The notes under the pieces were generated by a model. That model was not told the DNA's origin. It ran no database searches and worked only from the letters and a program-made list of their open reading frames with translations. A program made the position numbers and the translations under genes. A stretch of DNA of 64,000 nucleotides from Alkalimonas collagenimarina (GTDB taxonomy: Bacteria > Pseudomonadota > Gammaproteobacteria > Enterobacterales > Alteromonadaceae). Shown in pieces: positions 17,126-24,842 of the stretch (position 1 is its first letter; the number at the start of each line of letters is the position of its first letter). The stretch lies in contig NZ_JAUZVZ010000010.1 of NCBI RefSeq assembly GCF_030717845.1, positions 1-64,000 on the forward strand, written 5' to 3'.

Positions 17126-18064
17126 TCATGATGATAGCTCCTCTGGTTCGCCCACCACCAAAAGTGTCAAGGTCAAACCAATGGCTAAAGTAGCACAGAG
17201 CTCAATGAACAAAATCAGCGGCTTAGCAAGCCAGAGCGGCCATTCTAGCCAATGGATGAGTAAAGCTGGTTGATACTGCAACAGAGCACTTGCAATACCG
17301 GCTACCACAAAGGCCAACACACCACTGAGTACAATCAACCGAACCCAGCCATAACGCCAATGCAGCGGCGGTAACTGATGATTTAATCGCAGCACCACTG
17401 CGGCAGCGGCCAGTAAAGCTCCTGCTTGAAAAGCACCACCCGGCGCGGTTGCCCCCCGCCAAAGGACAAAGAATGCCACTAAAATGAGCAATGGCGCCAA
17501 GCGTTTACTCCACTGGCTGGCCAATGGCCAGCGTTGCGGAGTTTGCAGCATTGGCGATGACACCAAGCGAGCGCCCATGAGAGCCAACAACAATACAATC
17601 AACTCCAGCAGAGTATCCCAAGCCCGAAAGTTGAGCAGCACTGCTGTCACTGGATGCTCAGTGCCACTGTTCGCCAGGTGTTCAAGTGCCAATGGCATCA
17701 GATGGTGCTCAGGTTGCAGCGGCACCCACCATAAGGAGAAACAAAGAATGCCTGTCAACATCAGGCTAAGCAGCAGGACCAGCCATGAAGATCGGCTTGA
17801 GCTCTTACTCACAGGTGCTGACTCCGCTTTTGCTTGTCGCGCTAAGGCAGAAAAAAGTAAAGCTCCGGTGAGGCCCGCGCCTATCGCTGCTTCTGCCAAG
17901 GCCAAGTCGGCAGCGCCTAACCGGGCCCAAGCTACCGCCAGTATTAAACCAAAGACCACAAAGATCATCACGGCAGCGGCCAGTTGTTGTGCCCGCACCG
18001 TTGCCAAAGCTAGCGTGAGGAGCACCAAGCCAAGTATGGTATCAAACCAAAAGTCACCACTCAT
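17126..18064 (-). CDS. mrpB: Fused MrpA-tail/MrpB-type antiporter subunit
   Basis: The 312-residue protein combines three modules. The N-terminal part (about 1-80) contains ARLGAADLALAEAAIGAGLTGALL, the DUF4040 (MbhD-like) signature normally found at the C-terminus of MrpA. The middle (about 125-165) has HPVTAVLLNFRAWDTLLELIV, the MbhE-like signature. The C-terminal half carries VLWRGATAPGGAFQAGALLAAAAVVLRL, the MrpB domain. So functions of the MrpA tail are fused to MrpB, which explains why no full-length MrpA is present. It overlaps mrpG by 11 bases. Confidence 0.85.
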   Translation of the reverse strand: MSGDFWFDTILGLVLLTLALATVRAQQLAAAVMIFVVFGLILAVAWARLGAADLALAEAAIGAGLTGALLFSALARQAKAESAPVSKSSSRSSWLVLLLSLMLTGILCFSLWWVPLQPEHHLMPLALEHLANSGTEHPVTAVLLNFRAWDTLLELIVLLLALMGARLVSSPMLQTPQRWPLASQWSKRLAPLLILVAFFVLWRGATAPGGAFQAGALLAAAAVVLRLNHQLPPLHWRYGWVRLIVLSGVLAFVVAGIASALLQYQPALLIHWLEWPLWLAKPLILFIELCATLAIGLTLTLLVVGEPEELSS

Positions 18065-18398
18065 CAGGACGGTCCTTTGGGTCTATGCTTTTGTGTGCAT
18101 CGCTCTTAGGAACATCGTCTTGCCCGGCATCACGGGCAAACTGCCCCAGTAACTGACATGAGATAGTGCCTGACAGCATAATCAGCCCCCAAATCAGCAG
18201 CATCAGCAAAAATCGTTGCCAATCGGGTGCTAATACCGTTAGACCCAGCACCAGAAAACCAAGCCCTAAGGTGTCGGCCTTGGTCACCGCATGCAAACGG
18301 CTAAACACATCTGGAAAGCGGATCAATCCGACACTGCCCGCAGCAAAAAAAGCCAGCCCAAGAACGAGTAAAGGAACTGCTATCAGCAACTGCATCAT
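18054..18398 (-). CDS. mrpG: Mrp antiporter subunit G
   Basis: A 114-residue protein with three hydrophobic segments and the MrpG signature: GSVGLIRFPDVFSRLHAVTKADTLGLGFLVLGL near residues 22-55. MrpG is a small membrane subunit required for assembly and activity of the antiporter complex. It overlaps mrpF by 4 bases and the following mrpB-type gene by 11 bases. The C-terminal tail is hydrophilic and rich in aspartate and lysine. Confidence 0.92.
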   Translation of the reverse strand: MMQLLIAVPLLVLGLAFFAAGSVGLIRFPDVFSRLHAVTKADTLGLGFLVLGLTVLAPDWQRFLLMLLIWGLIMLSGTISCQLLGQFARDAGQDDVPKSDAHKSIDPKDRPDEW

Positions 18399-18646
18399 TT
18401 GTGTTCCCGTTTCAAGCGGTGAACAAAAGCGGCTGGTACCACCGCAGCCAGTAATGCCAGCACCAGTGCTACTTCCAGCAAAGCAGTGTCAGAGAACGCC
18501 AGTGACAACACCAACAATACGGCTACACCACCACTGCCGAGCAGTTGAATAGCCAGTAAACGATTCACCAGATCCGGCCCACGCCAGACTCGCCACAACC
18601 CAAGCAGCACAGTCAATAACAACAAACAAGCCAGCCACATCAACAT
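18395..18646 (-). CDS. mrpF: Mrp antiporter subunit F
   Basis: An 83-residue protein with three hydrophobic helices. LWRVWRGPDLVNRLLAIQLLGSGGVAVLLVLSLAF and the AVVPAAFVHRL end match MrpF. It overlaps mrpE upstream by 7 bases and mrpG downstream by 4 bases, typical of this tightly coupled operon. Confidence 0.92.
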   Translation of the reverse strand: MLMWLACLLLLTVLLGLWRVWRGPDLVNRLLAIQLLGSGGVAVLLVLSLAFSDTALLEVALVLALLAAVVPAAFVHRLKREHK

Positions 18647-19203
18647 AATGGCGTCTCCTTGGCCAGCAGTTGACTCAGACGTTGCTCCAATTGAGACACT
18701 TCCTCAGCCCAGTCATCGTCTTTGCGAAGTAGGTGCAACTCCAACCAAGCCTGCTCATCCTCTTGAGTCAGTTCAGTCGATTCGGTCGTTAAGGTGAGCA
18801 TCTGGCTGCGACAGGCGGTAGTGCCTGGCATCAAACTAATTAAGCAGGCCATCACCCGCTGGCTAGATGCATGCTGCAATCGTATCGTGTAGCGCTGCCA
18901 GTTTGGTGAGATAGCCGGCGGAGTTCGAAAAGCCCGCCATGCTACATCGACTCCGCCCCGCCACATCTGCTGGAAAAAATACGCGATAAAGGATGGGACA
19001 TATCGCCAGCGCACGCTCAGCAAAGGAACTGGCCACAACCAGGAGCACCAGAGCAGCAAGGGCAATAAGGCCAAAAAAAACCACCAACCCTGACCGCCAG
19101 CCAACAGCCACCACAGCAATACCCACAATAGCGCCCGTAGCATCAGCCGCGACAACCCGCTATCCGAAGATTGGGGTCTTTCTTTTCCTGCATCTGGTAC
19201 CAT
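18640..19203 (-). CDS. mrpE: Mrp antiporter subunit E
   Basis: First gene of the operon. The 187-residue protein has an N-terminal hydrophobic hairpin (about residues 22-62) followed by the soluble MrpE domain: FQQMWRGGVDVAWRAFRTPPAISPNWQRYTIRL and SLMPGTTACRS, the latter matching the conserved SLTPGT motif of the family. A GGAG ribosome binding site lies just before the ATG at 19203. The operon promoter should lie in the 19204-19510 gap, which it shares with the divergent PAAR gene. Confidence 0.9.
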   Translation of the reverse strand: MVPDAGKERPQSSDSGLSRLMLRALLWVLLWWLLAGGQGWWFFLALLPLLLWCSWLWPVPLLSVRWRYVPSFIAYFFQQMWRGGVDVAWRAFRTPPAISPNWQRYTIRLQHASSQRVMACLISLMPGTTACRSQMLTLTTESTELTQEDEQAWLELHLLRKDDDWAEEVSQLEQRLSQLLAKETPLC

Positions 19204-19510
19204 GGGATCTCCGCATACCGCCGTTAAGGGTTACTGCTTGAAATAAAAAACAAATCACAATTTATACTATGGGTAAACGCAGATAAATTCAAACCAGCCA
19301 GGCGAAACCTGCTCTAAGGGCTAACAGTTTATAATATACAGTCAAGGGCACATCACTGTGTGCCTGCAACGCGGCACACCCAATCATGCCCTTAAGCTCT
19401 CCTGCCGGAACCATTCTTACATGCCCATCACTCACGCTCACTTTATTGAAATAAATGTTGCAAAACGCACTTAATAAGTTATTATTTTATGCATTTCAAG
19501 GAATGAATGT
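19204..19510. other. Intergenic region between divergent mrp operon and PAAR gene
   Basis: About 307 bases with no gene. It must hold the promoters of both the mrp operon (minus) and the PAAR gene (plus). A perfect 7-bp inverted repeat GTGTGCC / GGCACAC lies at 19358-19379; no T-run follows it. The part nearest the PAAR gene is AT-rich. Confidence 0.6.
19458..19485 (+). promoter_or_regulatory. Possible sigma-70 promoter of the PAAR gene
   Basis: TTGCAA and TATTAT are 16 bases apart, about 25 bases before the start codon, in AT-rich sequence. AAGGA at 19499-19503 is the likely ribosome binding site. Support is by consensus only. Confidence 0.4.
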
Positions 19511-20683
19511 ATGAGTAAACCAGCCGCCAGAATTGGCGACATGCATGTCTGCCCTAAAGTCACCTCTAAAGTTCCCCATGTCGGTGGCCCAATAGTACAG
19601 GGCTCGCCCAATGTGTTTATCGGTGGTATGCCTGCCGCCAAAGTTGGCGATAAACTGGTGTGTGTAGGCCCGCCGGATAGCATCAAAACAGGGTCAAAGT
19701 CTGTTTCTATCAACGGTAAGGCCGCAGCACGGCTGGGCGATAGTACCGATCATGGCGGTAAAATCGTGATGGGTAACCCCACAGTGTTAATTGGCGATAA
19801 AGCTTACAAAGGGCCGAATGCAGCGAAGTTACCTGAGGGCCCAAAAACTACCGAAGAAGCCATGAAACGGCTGGATGAAGCAGGGAAAAAAGTTGCTGCC
19901 GCCAAAGCCAATAATCAACCACCGCCCTCATCTCCATACAGCAGTGAAGACAAGCTGTATGTAGTAGCCGGTGGATTGGATGAGAAGTTTATTGTTCGCG
20001 TCATCGAAACAAAGTATGCCGGAGACAACGGATCCATTGGTTATGTTCCGCAGGGGGCTAATACCGCCACCTACTGGACTACCACCTTTACGCAATTGGA
20101 GCATGCCGACAGTGACCCTGAGTTGCTCACCAGTGCGGTAGGTATTACCTATGATCCCGATGCCAGCTACACCCTGCTGTTGATTGATCAGGAAAAGGCC
20201 AATGCCGGGGGCGATATGGTTAGTTTTATTCCGACCTACGATAACCTGGCAGAGTTTGCAGCGACTGAACTTGCTGATGAATTTGTCGATCAGGAAGAAT
20301 TAATTGCCCCCGTCATGACCGAAGAATACAGCCACCATTACGAGCGGGTGTATCAGTCCGCTGAGGTGAAAGGGATTAATCTGAATGACGAAAAGCAATT
20401 TAATGAATTAGCAAAGGATCTGGGTTTTGATGAAGATGAAATCAATCTGCTAGAGGTTCGGCATAAGCTTAAAAACAGCACCGGCGCCAATGAACAGTTT
20501 TTAGGCAATGGTATGACCAAAGACAACACCATGCAGTATGAAGAAACCCCATACGGCACTGCCAGCCCAGATAAACACTATGGCCCGGTAGAAACCTATA
20601 CCTACGATAAAAACCCGCAAACGCTGCTGAAATTAGAGCAAGCTGGTATTGTTACCCGTATTCCTCTTAGTGCAAAAGGATAA
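19511..20683 (+). CDS. PAAR-domain type VI secretion effector with C-terminal tail domain
   Basis: PAAR proteins cap the VgrG spike of type VI secretion systems and carry effectors. Residues 1-100 of this 390-residue protein form a standard PAAR domain with repeated IGD/VGD/LGD turns (AARIGDMHVCPKV, AAKVGDKLVCVG, AARLGDSTDHGG, VLIGDKAY). A linker rich in Ala, Lys and Pro follows (about 100-140), then a middle domain, then a C-terminal tail from about residue 306 (FDEDEINLLEVRH...) that is repeated twice downstream as orphan copies. I do not recognise the tail as a known toxin fold. No other type VI genes are in the window, so it is an orphan effector gene. The downstream gene starts 3 bases after its stop. 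Confidence 0.85.
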   Translation: MSKPAARIGDMHVCPKVTSKVPHVGGPIVQGSPNVFIGGMPAAKVGDKLVCVGPPDSIKTGSKSVSINGKAAARLGDSTDHGGKIVMGNPTVLIGDKAYKGPNAAKLPEGPKTTEEAMKRLDEAGKKVAAAKANNQPPPSSPYSSEDKLYVVAGGLDEKFIVRVIETKYAGDNGSIGYVPQGANTATYWTTTFTQLEHADSDPELLTSAVGITYDPDASYTLLLIDQEKANAGGDMVSFIPTYDNLAEFAATELADEFVDQEELIAPVMTEEYSHHYERVYQSAEVKGINLNDEKQFNELAKDLGFDEDEINLLEVRHKLKNSTGANEQFLGNGMTKDNTMQYEETPYGTASPDKHYGPVETYTYDKNPQTLLKLEQAGIVTRIPLSAKG

Positions 20684-20686
20684 GTG

Positions 20687-21196
20687 ATGAGACAGTTTCC
20701 AGAGATAGACCCGTTAACCATCAAGCAGCATCCTAATTTGGTGGCATCGCTGGTTGATAACGATGATCCACGAACAACATGGTATTTTCTGATTATTGAT
20801 GACTATATGTTAATTGCTGATGCTATGTATTTTACTTATAAAGACACGGGCGTGAGCAAGTGGCTGCATTATCAGATTGAGTTCCCAAAACAAGGCTTAC
20901 TCTGGTATCTGGATAGCCTGCGTACTAAGTTTTTTAAAACCGAAGCTGAGGGTGGTTTACCCAAAGGCAAGTTCCATGATAAAGCAGTGGTCGACGGTGA
21001 AGAATTAAAGCTAAAGCGCTGCTTTGGCCTTGGCGCGGATGGCCGGGGGGGGGGGTATGCGTTTGTAACACTGGACAGAAAAAACGAGCGAGGTTTTGCC
21101 AAGCAATACGCTTTTACCGATGCCTTGTTGTTTGAGCATGGGCTGATAGATGTGCTGGATGATATTGCCGCTAAAATCAAAGCTGGTGTGTTGTAA
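20687..21196 (+). CDS. Putative immunity protein, copy 1
   Basis: A 169-residue cytoplasmic-looking protein with no signal peptide, encoded 3 bases after the PAAR effector stop. AAGGA precedes the ATG at 20687. I do not recognise a named domain. Position, size and co-duplication with the effector tail fit an immunity protein that protects the producer and its kin; this is inference. A second copy at 21519 differs at about 25 of 169 residues, 16 of them within residues 23-62, while the C-terminal half is nearly constant. The gene contains a run of 11 G (21045-21055) coding for glycines, a likely slippage site. Codon use resembles the neighbours. Confidence 0.7.
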   Translation: MRQFPEIDPLTIKQHPNLVASLVDNDDPRTTWYFLIIDDYMLIADAMYFTYKDTGVSKWLHYQIEFPKQGLLWYLDSLRTKFFKTEAEGGLPKGKFHDKAVVDGEELKLKRCFGLGADGRGGGYAFVTLDRKNERGFAKQYAFTDALLFEHGLIDVLDDIAAKIKAGVL

Positions 21197-21218
21197 CCCT
21201 GCTGCCATACCCCACTAA

Positions 21219-21255
21219 AAAGCCGCACTCTGTCTACTGTTGGAAGTGCGGCTTT
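21219..21255 (+). terminator. Terminator-like hairpin after immunity copy 1, fused to a tail fragment
   Basis: AAAGCCGCACT pairs perfectly with AGTGCGGCTTT (11 bp). The T-run expected after the stem is cut to three T by the junction with the next effector-tail copy, which begins within the right arm. Confidence 0.65.
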
Positions 21256-21513
21256 GATGAAGATGAAATCAATCTGCTCAAGGTGCGGCATCAGCTAAAA
21301 AATAGTACCGGTGCCAACGAACAATTCTTAGTCAATGGTATGACTAAAGATAATACCGTGCAGTATGCTGAAACCCCTTATGGTACCGCCAGCCCGGCCA
21401 AACACTATGGTCCGGTAGAAACCTTTACCTACGATAAAAACCCGCAAACACTGTTGAAGCTAGAGCAAGCTGGTATTGTTACCCGTATTCCACTGACGCC
21501 AATAAAAGGATAA
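21253..21513 (+). pseudogene. Orphan effector C-terminal tail, copy 2
   Basis: This stretch encodes an 86-residue segment (FDEDEINLLKVRHQLKNSTG... to VTRIPLTPIKG) nearly identical to the last 85 residues of the PAAR effector. It has no PAAR domain, no ATG start and no ribosome binding site near its beginning; it starts inside the hairpin of the preceding unit. The reading frame is fully open, so it has been kept intact, as expected of an orphan cassette that can recombine onto the full-length gene. It is followed 5 bases later by immunity copy 2. Confidence 0.8.
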
Positions 21514-21518
21514 TTTAG

Positions 21519-22028
21519 ATGAGACAGTTTCCAGATATCGATCCACTGACGATTAAACAACATCCTAATTTGGTAGCATCACTAGCCGATGATCGTGACC
21601 CGAATATTACGTTTTATTTTTTAGTTATTGATGATTACATGATTATTGCCAATACAAATTACTTCACAAACAAGCTGACCAAAGTTAGCAAATGGTTAAA
21701 CCACCAAATCGAGTTCCCTAAGCAAGGCTTGCTATGGTATCTGGACAGCCTGCGCACTAAGTTCTTTAAAACCGAGGCCGAAGGCGGTTTACCCAAAGGC
21801 AAGTTTCATGATAAAGCCGCGATCGGCGGTGAGCAATTAAAGCTAAAGCGTTGCTTTGGCCTTGGCGCAGATGGCCGGGGTGGGGGCTACGGATTTGTGA
21901 CTTTGGATCGCAAAGATAAACATGGTTTTGCTAAACAGTACGCTTTTACCGATGCTTTATTGTTTGAACATGGGCTGATTGATGTGCTGGACGATATTGC
22001 CGCTAAAATCAAAGCTGGTGTGCTGTAA
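21519..22028 (+). CDS. Putative immunity protein, copy 2
   Basis: A 169-residue paralogue of the gene at 20687, about 85% identical by eye. It keeps the full open frame and has AAAAGGA upstream of its ATG, so it is probably expressed. The difference-rich segment (residues 23-62) includes changes such as Trp to Phe, Asp to Arg and Gly to Lys, while residues 63-100 and 107-169 are almost the same. The G-run of copy 1 is interrupted here by a T (GGGGTGGGGG). Retention of a second, diverged immunity gene next to an orphan tail fits protection against a related toxin variant; that is inference. Confidence 0.7.
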   Translation: MRQFPDIDPLTIKQHPNLVASLADDRDPNITFYFLVIDDYMIIANTNYFTNKLTKVSKWLNHQIEFPKQGLLWYLDSLRTKFFKTEAEGGLPKGKFHDKAAIGGEQLKLKRCFGLGADGRGGGYGFVTLDRKDKHGFAKQYAFTDALLFEHGLIDVLDDIAAKIKAGVL

Positions 22029-22050
22029 CCCTGCTGCCATACCCCACTAA

Positions 22051-22088
22051 AAAGCCGCACTCTGTCTACTGTTGGCAAGTGCGGCTTT
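22051..22088 (+). terminator. Terminator-like hairpin after immunity copy 2
   Basis: The same AAAGCCGCACT / AGTGCGGCTTT stem as after copy 1, with one extra base in the loop. It again runs straight into an effector-tail copy. Confidence 0.6.
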
Positions 22089-22358
22089 GATGAAGACGAA
22101 ATCAATCTGCTCGAGGTTCGGCATAAGCTTAAAAACAGCACTGGCGCCAATGAACAGTTTTTAGGCAATGGTATGACCAAGGATAATACGGTTGAATATA
22201 CTGAAACACCGTTTGGTACGGCCAGCCCGGCCAAACACTTCGGCCCGGTAGAAACCTTTACTTTTGATAAAAATCCGCAAACGCTGCTGAAATTAGAGCA
22301 GGCTGGTATTGTTACCCGTATTACACTGACCCGACGCCATTTTGAATGCTTTGTTTAG
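22086..22358 (+). pseudogene. Orphan effector C-terminal tail, copy 3 (no immunity gene after it)
   Basis: A third in-frame copy of the effector tail, FDEDEINLLEVRHKLKNSTG... to VTRIT, after which the sequence diverges and ends in a different C-terminus (RRHFECFV). The reading frame has no ATG until 22173, well inside the tail. No immunity gene follows; the next gene is pyrB. It marks the worn end of the array. Confidence 0.75.
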
Positions 22359-22511
22359 ACTCGTTACCCTAAGCATTACGTAACTGCATTCGCCATTAGC
22401 AACCAGTTTGTCGTATAATCAGTATCCTGAAACGGACTGGCTGCAACCTCACTCCTTACTTTGGTTTCGTCAGTCTACCCGTCAATACATAGTTACCACA
22501 GGCAGCAGCGT

Positions 22512-23534
22512 ATGAGCTTCAAAGGCCAGCACATCTTGTCCGTCAATCAATTTGATCTCGACAGTATCCAAAGCATTTTTCAGGTTGCCCACAGTATGGA
22601 ACCCTATGCCAGTCGGCACAAACGCACCAAAGTGCTGGATGGGGCTATCCTCGGGAATTTGTTTTTTGAATCCAGCACCAGGACCCGGGTCAGCTTTGGC
22701 TGCGCTTTTAATTTACTCGGCGGAGAAGTACGGGAAACCACCGGCATGCAAAGCTCAGCACTCGCGAAAGGGGAATCATTATTTGATACTGCCCGGGTCC
22801 TGAGTAGTTACAGCGATGTGATTGCCATGCGTCACCCGCAGGCAGGTTCAGTTGCTGAATTTGCCGAAGGCAGCCGGGTCCCGGTAATCAATGGCGGTGA
22901 CGGTGCGAATGAACACCCGACTCAAGCGTTATTGGATCTGTTTACCATTGAAAAAGAACTGGCCGCGAGTGGCCAGAGTGTTGATGGCATGCATATCGCC
23001 ATGGTTGGTGATTTAAAGTTTGGCCGTACCGTTCACTCCCTGGCTAAACTACTCTGTCTTTACAAAAACATTCGCTTTACGTTGATTTCGCCCAAAGAGC
23101 TGGCCATGCCCGACTCGGTGTTAGCCGCCATAGACAATGCTGGTCATCAGGTTGAAATCTGTGACGCCCTTGAAGGCAAGCTGGGTGCAGATATTGTCTA
23201 TCAAACACGGGTGCAAGAAGAGCGTTTTTCCAGCCAGGACGAAGCCAACCTGTATCGGGGCAAGTTTCGACTGAATCAGGATATTTATACCAAGCATTGC
23301 AAATCCAATACCGTCATCATGCACCCGCTACCTCGTGACTCCAGAGTGGATGCCAATGAACTCGACAATGATCTGAACCTGAACCCTAATCTGGCTATTT
23401 TCCGCCAAGCTGATAATGGTGTCCTGGTGCGGATGGCTTTGTTCGCTCTAACACTGGGCGTCGAGCATTTAATCAGTAAGTATGACTGCGATGTACCTTG
23501 GTACACCACCAAATCATCTATTACGTCCATTTAA
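22512..23534 (+). CDS. pyrB: Aspartate carbamoyltransferase
   Basis: PyrB joins carbamoyl phosphate and aspartate, the first committed step of pyrimidine synthesis. The 340-residue protein carries FFESSTRTRVSFGCAFNLLGG (carbamoyl phosphate site, S-T-R-T-R), RHPQAGSVAEFA, the aspartate-site region NGGDGANEHPTQALLDLFTI, and HPLPRDSRVDANELD. The ATG at 22512 (MSFKGQHIL) is chosen because the open frame upstream has only non-ATG starts and fits no homologue. No pyrI regulatory-chain gene follows. The 153-base upstream gap contains a TATAAT at 22414-22419 without a clear -35. Confidence 0.94.
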   Translation: MSFKGQHILSVNQFDLDSIQSIFQVAHSMEPYASRHKRTKVLDGAILGNLFFESSTRTRVSFGCAFNLLGGEVRETTGMQSSALAKGESLFDTARVLSSYSDVIAMRHPQAGSVAEFAEGSRVPVINGGDGANEHPTQALLDLFTIEKELAASGQSVDGMHIAMVGDLKFGRTVHSLAKLLCLYKNIRFTLISPKELAMPDSVLAAIDNAGHQVEICDALEGKLGADIVYQTRVQEERFSSQDEANLYRGKFRLNQDIYTKHCKSNTVIMHPLPRDSRVDANELDNDLNLNPNLAIFRQADNGVLVRMALFALTLGVEHLISKYDCDVPWYTTKSSITSI

Positions 23535-23552
23535 ATTCAAAGGACCCTCTGC

Positions 23553-24842
23553 ATGACTCAATCTGAAGTTTTATTCGAACGTGCTCAGCACACTATCCCT
23601 GGTGGAGTAAACTCACCGGTTCGCGCTTTTAAAAGCGTGGGTGGCACCCCTATTTTTATCGAGCGGGCTGATGGCCCTTACATCTTTGATGTGGATGGTA
23701 AGCGTTACATTGATTATATCGGCTCTTGGGGCCCCATGTTATTGGGCCATAATCACCCGGAGATCCGCCAAGCAGTCATTAATGCTGCTGAGCATGGTCT
23801 TAGCTTTGGCGCCCCCTGCCCGGCTGAAGTCGATATGGCAGAGCTAGTCAGCAAACTGGTGCCCAGCATGGAGATGGTGCGCATGGTAAGCTCTGGTACC
23901 GAAGCGACCATGAGCGCGATTCGTCTGGCACGCGGCTACACCGGTCGGAATACCATTTTAAAATTTGAAGGCTGTTACCATGGCCATGCTGATTCCTTGC
24001 TGGTAAAAGCTGGATCTGGCGCCTTAACGCTGGGCGTACCCAACTCACCTGGTGTACCGGATGATTTTGCTAAATACACCCTGACGGCTGAATTCAATAA
24101 TCTGGCGCAACTGGAAAGCATCTTTGCGGAAAAAGGCGATGATATCGCCTGCATTATTGTCGAGCCAGTGGCAGGTAATATGAACTGCATCCCACCGGTA
24201 CCCGGTTTTCTGCAAGGTTTGCGCGAGTTATGCGATCGCTATGGCAGCGTACTGATTTTTGATGAAGTGATGACCGGCTTTAGGGTCGCTTTAGGCGGTG
24301 CACAACAAGTGTATGGTGTCACGCCTGATATCACCACGCTCGGCAAAATTATCGGCGGTGGTATGCCGGTCGGTGCCTTTGGTGGCAAGCGCGACATCAT
24401 GCTGCATATCGCCCCAACAGGCCCGGTCTATCAGGCAGGCACTTTATCTGGCAACCCGCTGGCAATGGCCGCTGGCTTAGCAGCTCTGAATGCGATTAGC
24501 CAGCCAGGCGTGTACGAAGCCTTAACGGCAAAAACCACTCAGCTGATCGAAGGCTTGCAACAAGCTGCTAATCGTCATGGCATTCCTGTCACAACCAATC
24601 AGGTCGGGGGCATGTTTGGTCTGTTCTTTAGCTCTGAACAGCACATCACCAACTACCAGCAAGCAACTCAATGCGATATCGAGGCCTTTAAACGCTTTTT
24701 CCATCTGATGCTGGCTGAGGGCGTGTACTTAGCACCATCGGCGTATGAAGCAGGCTTTATTTCGTTAGCTCATACCGAGCAAGACTTAGCCGATACACTG
24801 GCAGCAGCTGATCGCAGCTTTAAGGCGTTAGCTACCAGCTAA
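23553..24842 (+). CDS. hemL: Glutamate-1-semialdehyde 2,1-aminomutase
   Basis: HemL converts glutamate-1-semialdehyde to 5-aminolevulinate in the C5 pathway of tetrapyrrole synthesis, using pyridoxal or pyridoxamine phosphate. The 429-residue protein starts [26 protein letters not shown] and shows [31 protein letters not shown], and the lysine for the Schiff base in [24 protein letters not shown] precedes the ATG. It follows pyrB by 18 bases and may share its transcript. Its stop overlaps that of the convergent regulator gene by 4 bases. Confidence 0.96.
   Translation: MTQSEVLFERAQHTIPGGVNSPVRAFKSVGGTPIFIERADGPYIFDVDGKRYIDYIGSWGPMLLGHNHPEIRQAVINAAEHGLSFGAPCPAEVDMAELVSKLVPSMEMVRMVSSGTEATMSAIRLARGYTGRNTILKFEGCYHGHADSLLVKAGSGALTLGVPNSPGVPDDFAKYTLTAEFNNLAQLESIFAEKGDDIACIIVEPVAGNMNCIPPVPGFLQGLRELCDRYGSVLIFDEVMTGFRVALGGAQQVYGVTPDITTLGKIIGGGMPVGAFGGKRDIMLHIAPTGPVYQAGTLSGNPLAMAAGLAALNAISQPGVYEALTAKTTQLIEGLQQAANRHGIPVTTNQVGGMFGLFFSSEQHITNYQQATQCDIEAFKRFFHLMLAEGVYLAPSAYEAGFISLAHTEQDLADTLAAADRSFKALATS

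Larger units (their letters stand above)
20426..22330 (+). repeat. Tandem array of effector-tail plus immunity-like units
   Basis: A unit of about 830 bases, made of the last ~260 bases of the PAAR gene, a 510-base gene and a hairpin, is repeated in tandem. The unit start (tttgatgaagatgaaatc) occurs at 20426 and 21253, and at 22086 with one changed base; the periods are 827 and 833 bases. The third unit stops after the effector tail. Copies differ at scattered positions, so the duplication is not brand new. Confidence 0.9.

Noticed and set aside
17484-18152. 222-codon open frame on the plus strand
   Set aside because: Antisense to the mrpB-type and mrpG genes; composition is low-complexity Ser/Arg/Lys typical of shadow frames.
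22461-22511. N-terminal extension of pyrB
   Set aside because: The extended frame uses a non-ATG start and adds residues not expected in aspartate carbamoyltransferase.
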